A stretch of 64,000 nucleotides of DNA from Trochalopteron elliotii (lineage: Eukaryota > Chordata > Aves > Passeriformes > Leiothrichidae), in the NCBI GenBank assembly GCA_024734555.1, contig JANPWX010000010.1:2344090-2408089 (forward strand). The letters are read 5' to 3'. Positions 13,950 through 34,766 of the stretch are shown piece by piece; positions within the stretch are counted from its first letter, which is position 1, and each line of letters opens with the position of its first letter. The notes beneath the pieces were generated by a model. The model was not told the origin of the DNA and ran no database searches. It was given only the letters and a program-made list of their open reading frames with translations. The translations under genes were made by a program, and so were the position numbers.

Positions 13950-14445
13950 TGTCAGATGTTGCAGAATTCCTCAGGGAAGGTGGACATGATGTCTACCTAG
14001 GCCTTGAACTACCCGAGCTGAGGCCTTCACAAAGGCCTGAGTAAAGCCTTGAAGCCTGTGACGCAGCTAGAAATTCTTAGCCAAGTGTGGCGCAGTTAGA
14101 AATTAGTAGTTAAGGTGTCAGGGAAAGATAATAAGGTTGTGAAGGTCACTGAATGGAATTGTTAGTAAGCACGTGATAGCCACCTTAAGAGTAAGTAAAA
14201 TAAAGTGTGTTTTCATACTTCTCTCTGCTGTACGCCAATGAAAAGCTACTGTAATTGTAAACTATATAGAAATGTATATAAGCAGCCATCTTAGCCAAAA
14301 TAAAGCAGAACATAGCTGTTAACCATATTGGCTTGATCTGCGTTCTCTCTATATACTCCAACTTCCTTTTTATCTCAGGCCAACCCTGGCAATAGTCAGA
14401 CTCCTAAAACAGTGCTAGGAGCACACTGCCTGGCCAGTTCTGACA
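13950..14445 (+). mobile_element. solo LTR with matching ends
   Basis: 496 bp, beginning TGTCAGA and ending TCTGACA, a perfect 7-bp inverted terminal pair. A TATA box (TATATAAG, about 14275-14282) is followed by AATAAA (14299-14304). No primer-binding site or internal genes follow, so it is a solo LTR. No clear target-site duplication is seen. Confidence 0.7.
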
Positions 14446-15520
14446 CATATCCCAGTTGTTGAAAGATATGAGCTTATTTTACCTCCAACTGTAGCAATTG
14501 TTGTAGTTGCTAAACATGTGTGAGTTAAGATTTACAAACACTAGGAAGGTGATGTCCATGACACTATCTAATGGATGTTTGGAAGACAAGATGAAGGGAA
14601 AAGGGATACAGACTGATCAGTTTGATCTGAAGGAAGAAAACACAATAATGTTACACTGAAATAATCCTGACCCTAAAATATATTCTCACTACATTGAAGA
14701 GTCAGAGCAGCCTCTTCTGAAATAAAAAAGCTGTTTCCTCTCAATGGCTTTAACAGTTTCAAATAATTCTGAACAAAAAACAGAGGAAAAACAATCCCAA
14801 AAGCAAAAAAAAAGTTAGTATGAAATGCTAAAATAATTTTTCCTTTTGGAAACTGGAATTGTCCCATTTTACCTTTTCCAAACATATATAGCCTGGCTCA
14901 ACCTAGTGATCTGCTATTGTTCTGAAATCAATACATAGACAGAGGTACCTACAGAGTAGAAACAATCACCCTACTCTGTCCTAGAATGGAATGAATAGCT
15001 GTGTCCTCAGGCATCCTTAGGGAATCCAGAGGGATAATACCAATTTTTAGGAATTTGGAGGTAAGTAAGATAAGTACCACAGCAAAAAATACCAAGGCCC
15101 CCTGCAGTTCTGAAGCTGTATGCATTAATTCTTTATTAGCCCTGCTCACTCTACATAAAGGATTTGACATTACTATTATACATTCCCAAATTAGAAGTAG
15201 TGTCTGTATGAAGGGGTAGCAAGTTTACCATCTCCTGCACTTGCCGAAGTGCTATTTCTGGAAGGGATGAGACCTTTGATACAAACCAGTTCTGGGTCTG
15301 GGACCCACTCCCACTGCAAGCATACATTCCAAACGCTCTCAATATGGATAGCACTCACATAGGGAATAGTTGTGAGCAAATTATGCTTCCATCATTCATG
15401 TAATAGCATTAGATTTTGTGAGAGGGGTACACCAAAGCAAAGGTAAATAATTTCAGTTCCAGCAGACCACATGCATGCCGGAAAAATACAGGTTAAGTAA
15501 AAGCCATGCAAGTCATATAC

Positions 15521-15574
15521 CTGGTCGTGTGGTGAGTCCTCTGTCTGCAGCTGGGCGGGCATCAACGGGCTCAA
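15521..15574 (-). CDS. APP: APP exon 15 (alternatively spliced cassette)
   Basis: A 54-base exon encoding (V)EPVDARPAADRGLTTRP(G), equivalent to human 637-654. It enters and leaves in phase 1, so skipping it keeps the frame. In mammals, skipping (the L-APP forms) joins exon 14 to exon 16 and creates a Glu-Asn-Glu-Gly-Ser-Gly chondroitin-sulfate attachment site. Here exon 14 ends AATGAAG and exon 16 starts GTTCTGGG, so the same site would form. The donor is GTATAT from 15520 down, weak, as expected for a cassette exon. The acceptor CTAG follows a pyrimidine-rich stretch. The peptide matches human residue for residue as I recall it. Confidence 0.95.
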
Positions 15575-23186
<7,612 letters not shown>

Positions 23187-23730
23187 TCAATGCAGAAATT
23201 ATCTGAAAGAGCCAGCATATTTTCAATGCTACTCAAGTAAGAATTCACTGTTGTGAGATTCTGTTTTCTTATGATAAATAAAAACATTAAGTTTCACTTG
23301 GAAAACCCCATGATAAGCACTGCAGCTAAGGCATTTTTTTGAAACATCAACCAGAACTGCTCAATGCTGTTTCCTACCCACATTTCCACCACATAACAGA
23401 TCACAGGTCTGTGCTATACACATTCCTTGGCTCTTCCCAACCACTTTGAAAGGAAGCATAAAACAATTCTCTTCAACTCAACATGCTGCTGTAAGTCAAC
23501 TGGTGAGAGATCCACAGAAAGGAATGACTGTAATTTCTCCTTCCTCTTAAATGCTCACTGCCAAAGCTCATCACAACTCTTAAAACCTAAATTGCCATAG
23601 CAGCCAGTCTATTAAATTGGGTTTACTATAACACATCGAATCTGAAGAAACATTTGATTATTTAACATATAGAACTTCATCATAATATTGAACTAGTTCT
23701 TTGTTATAAAGCAGTAGTAGACATCTACAA

Positions 23731-23746
23731 CTAGTAGTAGTAGTAG
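23731..23746. repeat. (TAG)n microsatellite
   Basis: Five tandem TAG units in CTAGTAGTAGTAGTAG. Confidence 0.85.
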
Positions 23747-23978
23747 CAAGCAAATTATTTCACAAGCTACCAGCACCTAAATCTACACAGTATTATCTAC
23801 GCTGTGGAGTTTTTTTTTTCTTGATGCAAGGTGAAAACAATCAAAGCACTTTTCAGTTCCATCAAGTGTATGGGACAGACTGTTCGACTCCATGTTAAAA
23901 ATAAGCTCAGAAGTTGTGTGTGCTTCATTCCTACTCCCTTCTCACATCAAAGTTCCTCTACTCTCAGTGAAGAAAAGA

Positions 23979-24420
23979 CATGGACTTGTTGGAGTGAGTC
24001 CAGAGGGCCACAGAGTTGATCAGAAGGCTGAAGTACTTCTGCTATGAAGACAGGCTGAAACACCTGGTGGGGTTGTTCAGCCTAGAGAACAGAAAGGTCC
24101 TACAAGACCTTACTGTGGCCTTTCAATACTTAGAGGGGGCCTATAAGAAAGAAGGGCCAAACTTGTTATCAGAGCTTTTTGTGATAGGACACTGGGTGAT
24201 GGTTTTGAACTGAAGGAGAGTAAATTTATGTAAGATATAAGAAAGAATTTTTTTACAAGGAGGGTGGTGGTAGACGCGCTGTACCTGGCAGCATTCAAGG
24301 CCAGGCTGGACAGAGCTCTGACCAAGCTGATCTAGTTAAAGATGTCCTTGCTTATTGCAGAGAAGGCCGGACTAGATGACCTATAAATGTCCTTTCCAAC
24401 CAAAACTATTCTACAATCCC
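23979..24420 (+). mobile_element. CR1 LINE 3' end
   Basis: About 440 bp in the sense opposite to APP. A plus-strand reading (24016-24213) gives the CR1 ORF2 C-terminal signature RLKYFCYEDRLKHLVGLFSLE. The 3' untranslated part includes GGACTAGATGACC and CCTTTCCAACC, and ends in a degraded ATTCTACAATCCC tail. It is 5'-truncated and diverged, as usual for avian CR1. Confidence 0.85.
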
Positions 24421-25599
24421 ATTCTTGACCCCTCCTGCTTCATTGACATCTGCTTTTGTAGGAAAAACATACTATTTTCAAGTATTTTGGGAGAACTTGC
24501 TGCACAAGAGCACATTCAAGTAAGCAACTGCAATGCAGACTAAACTGCTAATAAGACACCAATAGTGAGCAGGTGCCACAGAGCTAAATAGTTCATAAAA
24601 GGAGACTGTAATAGAGTGCAAGTGAGCACATGAGAAGACACATGGCAGCTAGTGATACAACAGCTTTGATTAAGACTGTCTTCTCTGCACTTCATTAAGG
24701 ATCCCCTGACTGTCACTACTTCACACCCACATTTCTACCATGTAGCAGGTCAGGGACATGAATCACCACTCTGCTGCTAAACCCTTTATGCCACTCCATA
24801 AGGGCTCACTCATTTCCTAGTAATATCAGTGATGAAGGGCATCTAATTTTCTATACACACCACAGCTTTAGACACCTCAGCAAAATCTTTTGAATGTTAT
24901 GTTTCTCCCAGCTTTACACCATGAAACTTCATACCACAGAAGTACAATGTAACCATGCAGCACCCTCAGCAAGGATCTTTACTACCTCATGAGCATTTGA
25001 GGTGTCACTGCTTCAGTGCCTCTACCAACGATGATGCAGTAGGGTTCTGGTCTATAATACATCTCTCAAAGGCCACCTTGAGATAGCTGATGAAATTCTC
25101 TGCCACCCTATTCCCATAACACTAAATTCAGAACATCAGAAATAAAATGTTGCAACCTCAGCTCTGGGGCAAACATGGGTTCTAAATCTTGTAAAATAAC
25201 ATTTTAAAATAATTTTTTCAGTTAAAACAGTAATTACTTGAGCAGATGGTAAGACTAATGTAAATACAAAATTTAATTCTGTGATTTAATTTGTCCATCA
25301 GAACGACTTACTAGGACAGTATATAAAGCCTGTGTCAGTCACACTGGATTGTTTTTCTTTTCATGTTAATTTTACTGAAACCAGTACTATTTTATGATGC
25401 CTACTAAATCTTCAGCATAGAAGTTAAATCTGATTTTGTCTTACAACTACTCCTTATTCAAATTAAACCACCTCCTTTTATCAGAAAAGAGGTGAAGCAC
25501 CTTGATATTCTGAGCAGATACTATCACATAACATGATAATTTTCATTACATAGGAATGAAGAGACTACAAAAAAGAGCTGGATTTTAGAGGCCTGAGGG

Positions 25600-26170
25600 A
25601 GAAGTCTGGTGTCCACGTGCCTTGAAGGGAGGCATAGATGACAGCAGCTGAGAACACTAACTTCATGTCATCACAGACCACGGTGCGTTACAGGACTGAG
25701 CATATTTGTGACCACAGACCTTTCAAAACCTGGGCACTGGAATGGTTTTGGGGCACAGCTCCCCTCGTTCCTGCTGTTCTCCCCATCCCCAGAGGATGGT
25801 GTGGGGCAACTATAGAGACCTGGAGCTCAGGCAGCAGTGGCAGGGAATGGTGCTGGAGAAGCTGCTCCCCAGCCACTCCTTTGTCCCAGGTGGTAGCTAT
25901 CCTGTACAACTCCTGTCCATACCCTGCTGCCACCTCACTCAGAATCACCAGCAGACAGCTCCTGCCCTTGGAAAGGGACAAATGGTGCACAGAGGGGAAG
26001 GAAGGATCTGAGCTCTGGCAGTGGAGGAGCAGCACCAGGACTGGTATAGCACTCAGAAGAGGCCACAGTGCCAGCATGGCTGGGCCTGCCAGGCTGATAG
26101 AGAGGGGCTCCAAACTCCCATCATTATATCCAAATTTCTGAGGGCTAGGAGTGATCATACACAAAGTCTC
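25600..26170. other. GC-rich island with overlapping ORFs, origin unknown
   Basis: A sharply GC-richer block inside AT-rich intron. It carries a 167-codon ORF on plus (25638-26141) and a 195-codon ORF on minus (25688-26275) over the same bases. Neither peptide shows a domain I recognise, and open frames on both strands are expected in GC-rich DNA poor in TAA and TAG. There is no splice-site pattern or nearby AATAAA that would make a gene. It could be remnant retroviral internal sequence. Confidence 0.35.
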
Positions 26171-26384
26171 TCTCAAGGCTACCCAAGTGGGAGCACATTG
26201 TTGCCAACTCTGTTTTTTTTCCCACTCAGCTGTGGCACACAACCTGGAGAGGAACTGACCTGCACAATACCTCAAGTGAGGCAGACAGATACTACAACCA
26301 GCAGATTATGATCACATCCATTTTACAAGTGGGAAGCAATGTGTTACAGTGCATGAATGAGGTCTTTGAATTTGTATTTTGTTT

Positions 26385-26765
26385 ATTTGTCTGTATTTGG
26401 TTTGCTCCTTCCAAAATACCCCTACCCCTGATCACACCTGGTATCACCTGTCCTGGACCCCACCCCTTTCCTTCTGCGATTGGCCCAGAGTGTGCTCCGC
26501 CCAGCTGTGACCTGGGAAAAGGGGACACAGAGGCCCAAGCCGGGGTTCTGGCGGTTCTGGCTTTCTGGCACATGCTCTCCTGGGACATGGAGCTGCACTG
26601 AAATAAACACCTTTTCCAACCCAAGCCAGGCCCACTCCTTCTTCCAGCCTTAACCATGCTTCAACAAGCAGATTTGGAGGACCCACGAACTGTTTTAAGT
26701 TGGTCTGGGGAACTGCTTTGGCCGGTAAGCACCCCCATGGAGTCACCAATCTTCAGCAATGGCCA
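26385..26765 (+). mobile_element. LTR-like unit
   Basis: A C-rich U3-like region is followed by CTGAAATAAACACC (AATAAA 26602-26607) and a tail with CCTTAACC and CCGGTAAGCACC. Layout and composition fit an LTR R-U5 region. No second copy is in the window and no TATA box is convincing, so the ends are approximate. Confidence 0.4.
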
Positions 26766-28422
26766 CATGAGTCAAGCCCATCTGACAGGATGAATCAGAC
26801 ACTGAATGACAGCGAGAAATTGGAAGTGCCTGGCATAGAAACTGCTGGAATCCATCACACTGAGGCAGCTGTGTCTGCATTGAGTAAATGATTTGCAAAC
26901 AATTGCTTCAATCGTTGAACTGTTAAAAAAAATTGCCTCAGGATTTCCAGTTATTGATACTACTGGCAAAGTCCAAGATCAGTTTTTCAGGGCTGGTTTT
27001 GTTCCTAGTATCGATGGCTACTTGAATCATCAGTTACGCTAATGGAAAGCCATACATCATTCACCAACACAAGTACTCCCTCCATCTGCAGCTGCCAACT
27101 CATTTCCCCCACCGTGCAAAGACAAATCTCTAAATAAGCAAGGAGTACAGACACAGCTAGAGGCTAGGATGTGTATTCAAGACTGTTTCAGAGGTTTTAT
27201 TTGTATTGTATCTCATCATTAGGTGCTGAAAATATAGAGATCCTAGGCTGCTCCTCAAAATTTCATCTCATATCAAACCAACAGGACAAAAACGCTCTGA
27301 GAATCTTCCCACAATAAATGTTTTTTGCTTGGCTCATTATCTCCTTGTAGCATTCTGCTAAGCATTGCAATTGAGAAAAATAGAAAGGCTGGCAAATCTT
27401 TCTGCCCCTCTGAGAACATGTGCTCAAAAGCAACCATGACCTTGGGAAAAGACCACACTCAGTTGGGACCTCAGACCTCCCACCACCTCTGGATTTGGTG
27501 TGAGGGCACACAACTGCTGCTTCTCCTCCAGACACCCAAAATTCTCCTTCAGGCACCTAAACCTTTTCTTTCTCAGGATGACAGACACACTCGCTCCTAG
27601 TATTTTAGTAAGATACCTCTTACAGTTCTCATAACACCTAAGCAAGTTTCACTCATTCTTGGACTCACTGCAGGCCTTTCCTCATGGGTCAATACTCCTC
27701 AACTACAGCATCTAGAAAAATTGAAGTACAATACATTTGGGGAACTGGACAGAAGTGTAACACCACTCCATACTCCTTTCAAGACTATTCTCTTATCCCA
27801 CAAAGAGGCAAATGGAACCAAAAGCAAAGACAGAGCTGAAGAAAAGAAATAAAATTTACTACAAAATATTCTGGTAGATACTGGATTGTTAGAAGCTATT
27901 TGTCTACAATGTCTACAATAGACCACAATTCTACTTGCAAATCTTTGCAAATCGCACTGTGCTAGAAAAGATATTATGACAAATCCCAACAAAGTTGATG
28001 GAGCCTTGGAGTGGCAAAACCCATGTTATGTTAAAACATTGTCTGCTTTTACTGTCATACAACATTGTTTCCAAGGTTGAACTCTGGGACACACTTCCCA
28101 GCCCTTAACTGGTACAGCTATGACAAGACATAATGACAAGAATGTCACATGGAACAGCTTCTTTTGCTGTCCTGGAGTGCCAACAACTCATTAGCTATCT
28201 TTCAAACCCTAATTTTTATTTAATTCATAGTTTATTGTTTAGAATTTCAAAAAATAATTATATTTGTTTGTTGTGTTTTCAAGGAGCCCATCTAGATGAA
28301 AAGCTCTGCAATCACTATTATGTGCCAAGACCACTGAATTTACTTGAAAAGCAGTTTTAAAACTGGCAATTGAAATTGTGGAGTTCTAGAAAACAATTTC
28401 TTAAACCAGATTAGAAATGAAG

Positions 28423-28844
28423 TGTGTAGGAGAAGGGAATATAGATGACCTCACCCCTGATGAATTACAGCTATAACCAATAAAGGTAAGTGTGATAAAA
28501 GGGAGTGGGTTAGCTGGTGAGGGAGAATCATGAAGAAGAAGGATCCTGGGGAGAGAGAATCACTGCTATGAGGTCCATCTGGGTCCACAGTTAGAACCTG
28601 TTGTTGGAACCTGCAGCCATAGTCTAGTTAGGTAAAAGCCTGCATTCAGAGTCTGCAAACTAATATATGCAGTCATAGTTTAGCAGGAAATAACCAGCAG
28701 ACAGAGACTACAAGGGAAATCTACAGTAGGAGGTTGCTGCAGTCAGAGTCAGTGAATAGTTGGAGTCAGGACAGCTAAGCTATAAAGAGGAATAAACCAG
28801 GACCCTTTTCATGCTGTAATAAACAAATGAGGCTCTAACAAGAG
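28423..28844 (+). mobile_element. LTR-like unit
   Basis: It begins TGTGTAGGAG and ends near CTCTAACA. It contains CCAATAAAGG (28488-28495), GATAAAAGGG, and two more AATAAA hexamers (about 28790 and 28824). The body is purine-rich with repeated CAGAGTC and CATAGT words. Probably an endogenous-retrovirus LTR; the ends are not certain. Confidence 0.4.
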
Positions 28845-31800
28845 GGCTGCTGGAACAGAAATGCACACAAAACACCTCTAATTAGGACTAGTTTAAATAC
28901 CACCAAATTATATGCCATTGTTTTGACCCAACATGAAACTTCCTCTGTAAAATGTCATCTACATGGTCCAACATATATTTGATCCAACAAAGACTGGCTT
29001 GGAACCAGCTCGAATGAACTTGTACAAATGCAGAGTCTTACTGCCTCACTTATCATCAGTGACCATTCAGTCTGAACTCAGCATGTGTTTCTTCCCAAAG
29101 TTACTTCTTTTGAGCATGTGCTTTCAAAATGACAAAACTAAAAAGTGTCAGCAACTTCCCTGTTCTTAACAGCAGAAATTACAGAGCAACTGAGTCACAG
29201 CAACAGCTTCATTTGCTTCATGATACACATATTGCCTTAATCCAGTCTGAAAGGAACTTAAATCATGAACATGCTGTATTTCACAATTAGGATTTACAAA
29301 AAACACCAACACAATTACTTATTACAGCACATGTGGTAAGAGGTAACATGCTTAGCTGCAGCTTTCAATTGTAAGCCCACTCTGTGGGCTACTTCAATAT
29401 GTCATATTATCTTCTAAAGCAGTTGCACTGATGTAATGCAGTCAGGTTTTAACTAACTTTGAGTCTCTGCATCTCGTCAGCTGTATGAATCGAAACTCCC
29501 CCAAATTGGTAAATATGAAAACAAATCCTCCTGTGCCTTACCACAGAGTGAATCTCCACTGAATTTTAAATATTTTGTTATTTTAAGATGCTTTGCTGAA
29601 TCAAACACTGCATGATCATGACATTACATACTATCATAACATTATCAAGCTACAAAACACAATTCTGTGGTATTCAGTGCTGAAATAATCCATTTGCATA
29701 GTACAAGTCAAATATAATTTGGAGAGACTCTGATGAGAATGTCATTGAAAGTGAACTGCCTGCTGGAGGGTGGAGGAGTGACTTAGTTGCCTGCATGCTT
29801 TGAAGATGATGAAAGAGGAACGACATGGTAGATCATTCCTGTGAAATACTGGAAATGAGCCCAACCTACAGTGCTCAGATCCATACTGACAGAGAAACGT
29901 GACCATGCCATCAGATTTAAGCTTCCTTCTCACCTCCTCGACAGCCTGTGAAATTATGCCACAAGTCTTTTTGCCTGGAAACTTTTTCAGCGCAATGTGT
30001 CTCTCTCTCAGGGCTAAAGAGAGATAGAAAGAGCAAGAACCATGGAAAAAAGCATTTCATAGTTCTGATTTTTTGTCCTTCAGAGATGTCATCACTACAC
30101 AAGAGCAAGTAGTGGCCAAAACCCTCCACATTTCAGAAATTTCTTATGTGTATGAAAACCTTGTTCAGTGAGTTGAAAAGAGTTTGCCCTTTTCAAATTC
30201 TCAGGAAGTGAACATTTAAGGTATCATGAAACAGTTGACCTAAAAGATTTTTTTCTAGAAGTTAATAAGAGAATAAGCATCCCATAGCCTTAGACAACAA
30301 CCTTGATGGTTAAGAACCTAATTTTAGAAAAAATACACATTTAAACTTGAGAATAGCTGCAATAATTAGAACCATGCTAAAAACCCCATACTTCTACTAA
30401 ATTAAAAAAAAAAACCCACAACTTTAGCACTTCCATTTCTTTCTCATTTCAGCACATGTGGATTTTGCTGTTTCCTGAATCACATAATAAAAATAACCCA
30501 AGTGAGTTTCCTCCTGTCAGCTGGAATAATGTTTCAGTTAAATCTACCTTGCAGACATTTTGTCTTACATCATTGAAAACCCCAATGATGTTTAAGTAAT
30601 ATACAGAGCGATTGTGCAGGTAAATCACAGGTTTTATGGTACAGAACAATCTATAAAACTTGGATAATCCAATTCAGGAATACACTTATTGCCAAGTAAT
30701 GACTGATTTCAAAATGACCTCAGTGTCTTTTTCATTAAAAGATGGACTTCAAGGCAAATTAATTTTGTATGTGGCTATGCAATTACTGAGCACTTTGAGC
30801 AAAGGTTCGTGACAATTTTCACATCACTTCATCAGCCTGCTATGAAACTCACAGTCTGAAATTTTGTTTAATTTTCCTAGAAGTCTAGTATGACACTGCC
30901 TGCAGTGACACAAACTTTAATTACTACAGACCTATAGTTATCTGACAACTACACAAACTAGCTATTAACTAAAATTAAATCTCAACATATGGCTACACGT
31001 AAGTGCACATTTTAAATTTTTTTGGTATTTAATAACAAGTAATCTGATTAATAACTGCATTTCCTCCTCACTTCAAAGCAGAGAGTATTGAAGCTTGTGT
31101 CATCTCAGAGTTGTTTACAGAAATTAAAGGTCCTACTCTTCCCTTTTGCAACATGCTTTTTTGTCAATTTCTCTTCTCTTTCCCTTCCTCTCATCCCCTC
31201 CTCCTTCAATTTGGTTAAATTAGACAGTTTCTACCCAAGTAAGACATGGAAACAACCTTATATGAAGGTAGACAAGATAATACTAAAAAATACTTGGAGA
31301 AAAAAATTGAATTGAAATGATACCATAATCCAGAACATATATTGTATATCATCATCCTGATCCACAGAAGGCACTGTGACAAACTCTCCAAGTTAAATTT
31401 AACACCACATTTAATTCCAAATTAAAATACCATTAAAATAGGCTGAAGAGTCTAAATTAAAACAAACAGCCTGACTAATCGTCACTGATATTACTGCCAG
31501 ATGAATCAGCAATCATTATTCCTGCTCAGGTTTATGTGAAGTAGAAAAAGTACCTTTTTCTAGGTACCAAGTACCTTTCCCTCTTAAGTACTGTTATAAA
31601 TGCATATTATAAAGTTGGCTTTTTGCAAATATTAGAATGAATACTATATGTATAATCGTACTGTATTATGTTTTGTTAATGGAGTTTGGAAAAGTGATGA
31701 GCGTATTTTCTGATTGTGACAATGTAAGTGGTAAGAGGACTGGGTTTTTTCTTTGTGACATCTGAAGTGACCAGGCCAAAAAGTATGGGGAGAAGTTGTC

Positions 31801-32502
31801 ACCTTGTGGCCCTGCATGAAGGCTGCTGGATTTCTCTTTTTTTTTATCAAAATAAAAACAACCAAAAACCTCAAGAAGAAAATTTATGAGACCCATGTTA
31901 CCAGACAGAGTGGAGCCACCCACAAATAAATCTACCAGATAAGATGATTGAAAGGACACAACAATCCTTAAATATTGAAGTCTGAAAGAGTCAAAAAAGT
32001 GCTACTGGCAGACCTTGTGCCAAGCACCCTTGGCCGAGAAAACTTTGCCTATTCTGTCTCCCAATTGTCTATTTTTATTTTTTATTAAACTTATAAACAT
32101 TAAAAGAGAGTGGAACTCATTTTTCACAGTACCTTATAAGGCTTATAAGTGAAACTGCTCTGCAAAAAACCATTTATATGAAATACTGCTACAGAATTTT
32201 ATTGCCTTATTTTCGGAAAATAATTATTTACTTTATTTATAAATTATTAGTTGGTCTAATTTACTTTTAAAAATAATTATATTTACTTGCCAAACTTACA
32301 ATACACAATACAATTTAAAACTGCAGTAGGACCTAAAACTACCACTTTCTAACACCTGAAAAAAATCAGCTACCCATCATTTTCTACAAACACTTCTAAA
32401 GGTCAGACTGTGAATCTCACAATAAGTTTTGATGTATACTGATCTTGGAAGCACTAAATAATCCATTAAAAATATAAAAATCTGAACATGAACTTGTTGC
32501 AG

Positions 32503-32679
32503 TGATGTTTTAAGATTTTAGGTTTTGTATTTTTTCAGATCCTGTACTGCATTAGTGTGTAACTCTGAACTCCATATAGAGTGTTAGTTAATTCTCTTCG
32601 CATTTTGGTCAGACAAAACAATCCTCCTAGGCCTGAGATCCAAGGGCACCATCCGCCTCAGGCCCCAAAAAGTCCCAAC

Positions 32680-32712
<33 letters not shown>

Positions 32713-33028
32713 AACAACGACAACAACGAGTCCCAACAACAACGACAACAACGAGTCCCAACAACAATGAATGGGGTGGATGGGGAGGGAGGGAACTGGG
32801 CATATATTCTTTACCTGAAGCTGTAATTGGAGGATTAACCTCTGATAGGCTAATAGACTAAACTTATAATTGTCTGAAAAACTCATGACCATTGGCCATT
32901 TTGGGTGTAGCCCCTTGGGGAGGCTTTGTCTGCCCTTAATGTACCTGAAGGTCCTTCATTAAATATATCCACTTTTATCCTTTAAACTTTGTCTGGCCTG
33001 TTTCTAGGTAAGCCCAAAATAGGCATCA
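32503..33028 (+). mobile_element. solo LTR, family B, copy 1
   Basis: It aligns along its length with 51422-51857, for example CTGTACTGCATTAGTGTGTA, AGACAAAACAATCCT, ACCTGAAGCTGTAA and TAGGTAAGC...CATCAG. The poly-A signal is ATTAAA at 32958-32963. It differs from copy 2 by a roughly 90-bp insertion of poly-A and tandem repeats (32672-32765). No coding capacity. Confidence 0.75.
32672..32765 (+). repeat. A28 run plus GTCCCAACAACAACG minisatellite
   Basis: A run of 28 A (32680-32707) is preceded by GTCCCAACA and followed by about three units built from GTCCCAACAACAACG and ACAACAACGA. The sister LTR at 51.4 kb lacks it, so it arose inside this copy. The sequence before and after the A run is the same word, so the A run may be one expanded AAC unit. 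Confidence 0.85.
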
Positions 33029-34308
33029 GCAGCTGATACCCTTGGTCAAAAGAGAATATTTTTAAATTTAAATCCAAATTTACCAAATCTGAATTGTGCA
33101 GTACCTGCTCCATATAGCAAGTATTTTGCCTATTTATTAACTGCAGTTTTTTTAGCACTTGATAGGCCAAATGTATTCTAGGTTGTCAGAGTAATCTAAA
33201 GAGATGCATTTATTAAATTTACCAAATATATCTAAAAAGTGGGATGTCGCCAGTTCTGTCGCTTTTTACACTGTTTTTCATACACATGATCTAAAAGAAG
33301 GAAGCAGAACAGAGTAAGAACTGAAACTCTGCCCAGGTATCACTATTCAGAAAAATGAATTTTTTAGTGAAATTGGGTATGAAAATCACAGGCAGGAGAA
33401 AGCTGCAATGATGAAAGATCACTTCATTTGTAATCCCACATGCATGGGAACCGTCAGGACATTACTGCAACATCTCCATCAGCCCAGCCATTCTGTAAAA
33501 TCACATATCCTATGTAATTTTTTCCTTTTTATCCCAATAGCAACAACTTGTCAAGGAAGGACACCACAGATACTCTTGACCATAATAAACACCTGTGAAT
33601 TTTCCCTCTCTATTTCTGGAAAGCAAGCTATGCTTCAAATGAAATTTAGTATACCATTGGCATTAGAGGCTTATTTTGCCATCCCCCTCAGGATACCTGC
33701 CCACAGTGATGCAGTTCAGACTTTAGCATTTAAATCCCTCTGGATAACAATTCCAGAGACTGACACACTAGCTCTCTAATATATTATATAAAAAACTATA
33801 TTAGCTTGTGCAGACAGTCTGTAACTGGTTGTCACTGGAGACTTGCAATATGTCAGCAGGTAAGAATTAAGGTTATTCCTTTGTTTCTTTCACAATCCAA
33901 GACCTTTAACTAGGAATCTGATCTTAGAGTGAATCACACAGAATGATACAACGGTGTTTCCAAAACATGTTAACTGGGAAAAGAAAATCCATCATTCAAG
34001 AGCACAACTGAAGCAGATGTTGGAGTGTCTGTGATCCCACAATTCTGGGCTGCTTCACTACTTGTGGACACTGACATCATGAACTTGATTTAAGATGACA
34101 TATTTATGAAAAAAATTACACATATATTCAGTGTATCAAAAAAAATCTCCAACAGCTCAGTATAATGAGATTTCTGTAAGCAGGCAACATTTCACCAAGC
34201 CAGAGCTTCCCCTTTGACGAGCCATGCATTTGGAAAGCCACCTGCTCTCAGATTGTATCTGAAAGCTGGGCAACTAGAAGACATTTTCAGACTTTGGTTA
34301 TATTTCCG

Positions 34309-34340
34309 AAAAAAAAAAAAGAGAAAGAAAGAATGAATGA
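34309..34340. repeat. poly-A and GAAA-rich tract
   Basis: Twelve A followed by GAGAAAGAAAGAATGAATGA. Confidence 0.85.
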
Positions 34341-34422
34341 CATCTTAAATTTGGCATGTGATGAACTAATATATGAATTCCTTAAAGCGTAACACTAGAA
34401 GCAATTATCAGGAAATACTAAT

Positions 34423-34766
34423 TGTGGGAACTGACAGTGGTCAGAACATGGATTCTTAGGCTCCAGGCAGAAGCTTGAAGCCTGTGGGAAAGCCAAGTAC
34501 AGAACTCCCTCAGTCTGGCCTAGGAAATCATATGGAGGAACCCAAAACAATCTTGTAGCTATCCTCCTCCTGACACCTGTTTTTCCAACTTGTTTACTGG
34601 TAGAAACGTTTACAAAAAGGTGGTGCCCTAAGGGACCAATCCTATTCATTGTACTGAAATACTGTATAAAAAGAATCTGTCTTTCAATAAACTTTGCTAT
34701 AAGCCCTTCGAAGAACAGGAGTTCTACTTGTCGGTACATGAGCCGTCCTGAATCGTAACCATAACA
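34423..34766 (+). mobile_element. solo LTR
   Basis: It starts TGTGGGAACTGACAG and ends ATAACA. A TATA box (TATAAAAA, from 34665) is followed 20 bases on by CAATAAAC (AATAAA 34686-34691) and a U5-like tail, the classical LTR layout. No second copy is in the window and no internal genes follow. Confidence 0.6.

Noticed and set aside
25688..26275. 195-codon minus ORF as a new gene
   Set aside because: No domain, no splice or promoter context, and an equally long ORF overlaps on the other strand in GC-rich DNA; kept only as an unexplained island.
31975..32130. Possible LTR end (ATTAAA and T-rich tail)
   Set aside because: No TATA box at the right spacing, no defined ends and no second copy.
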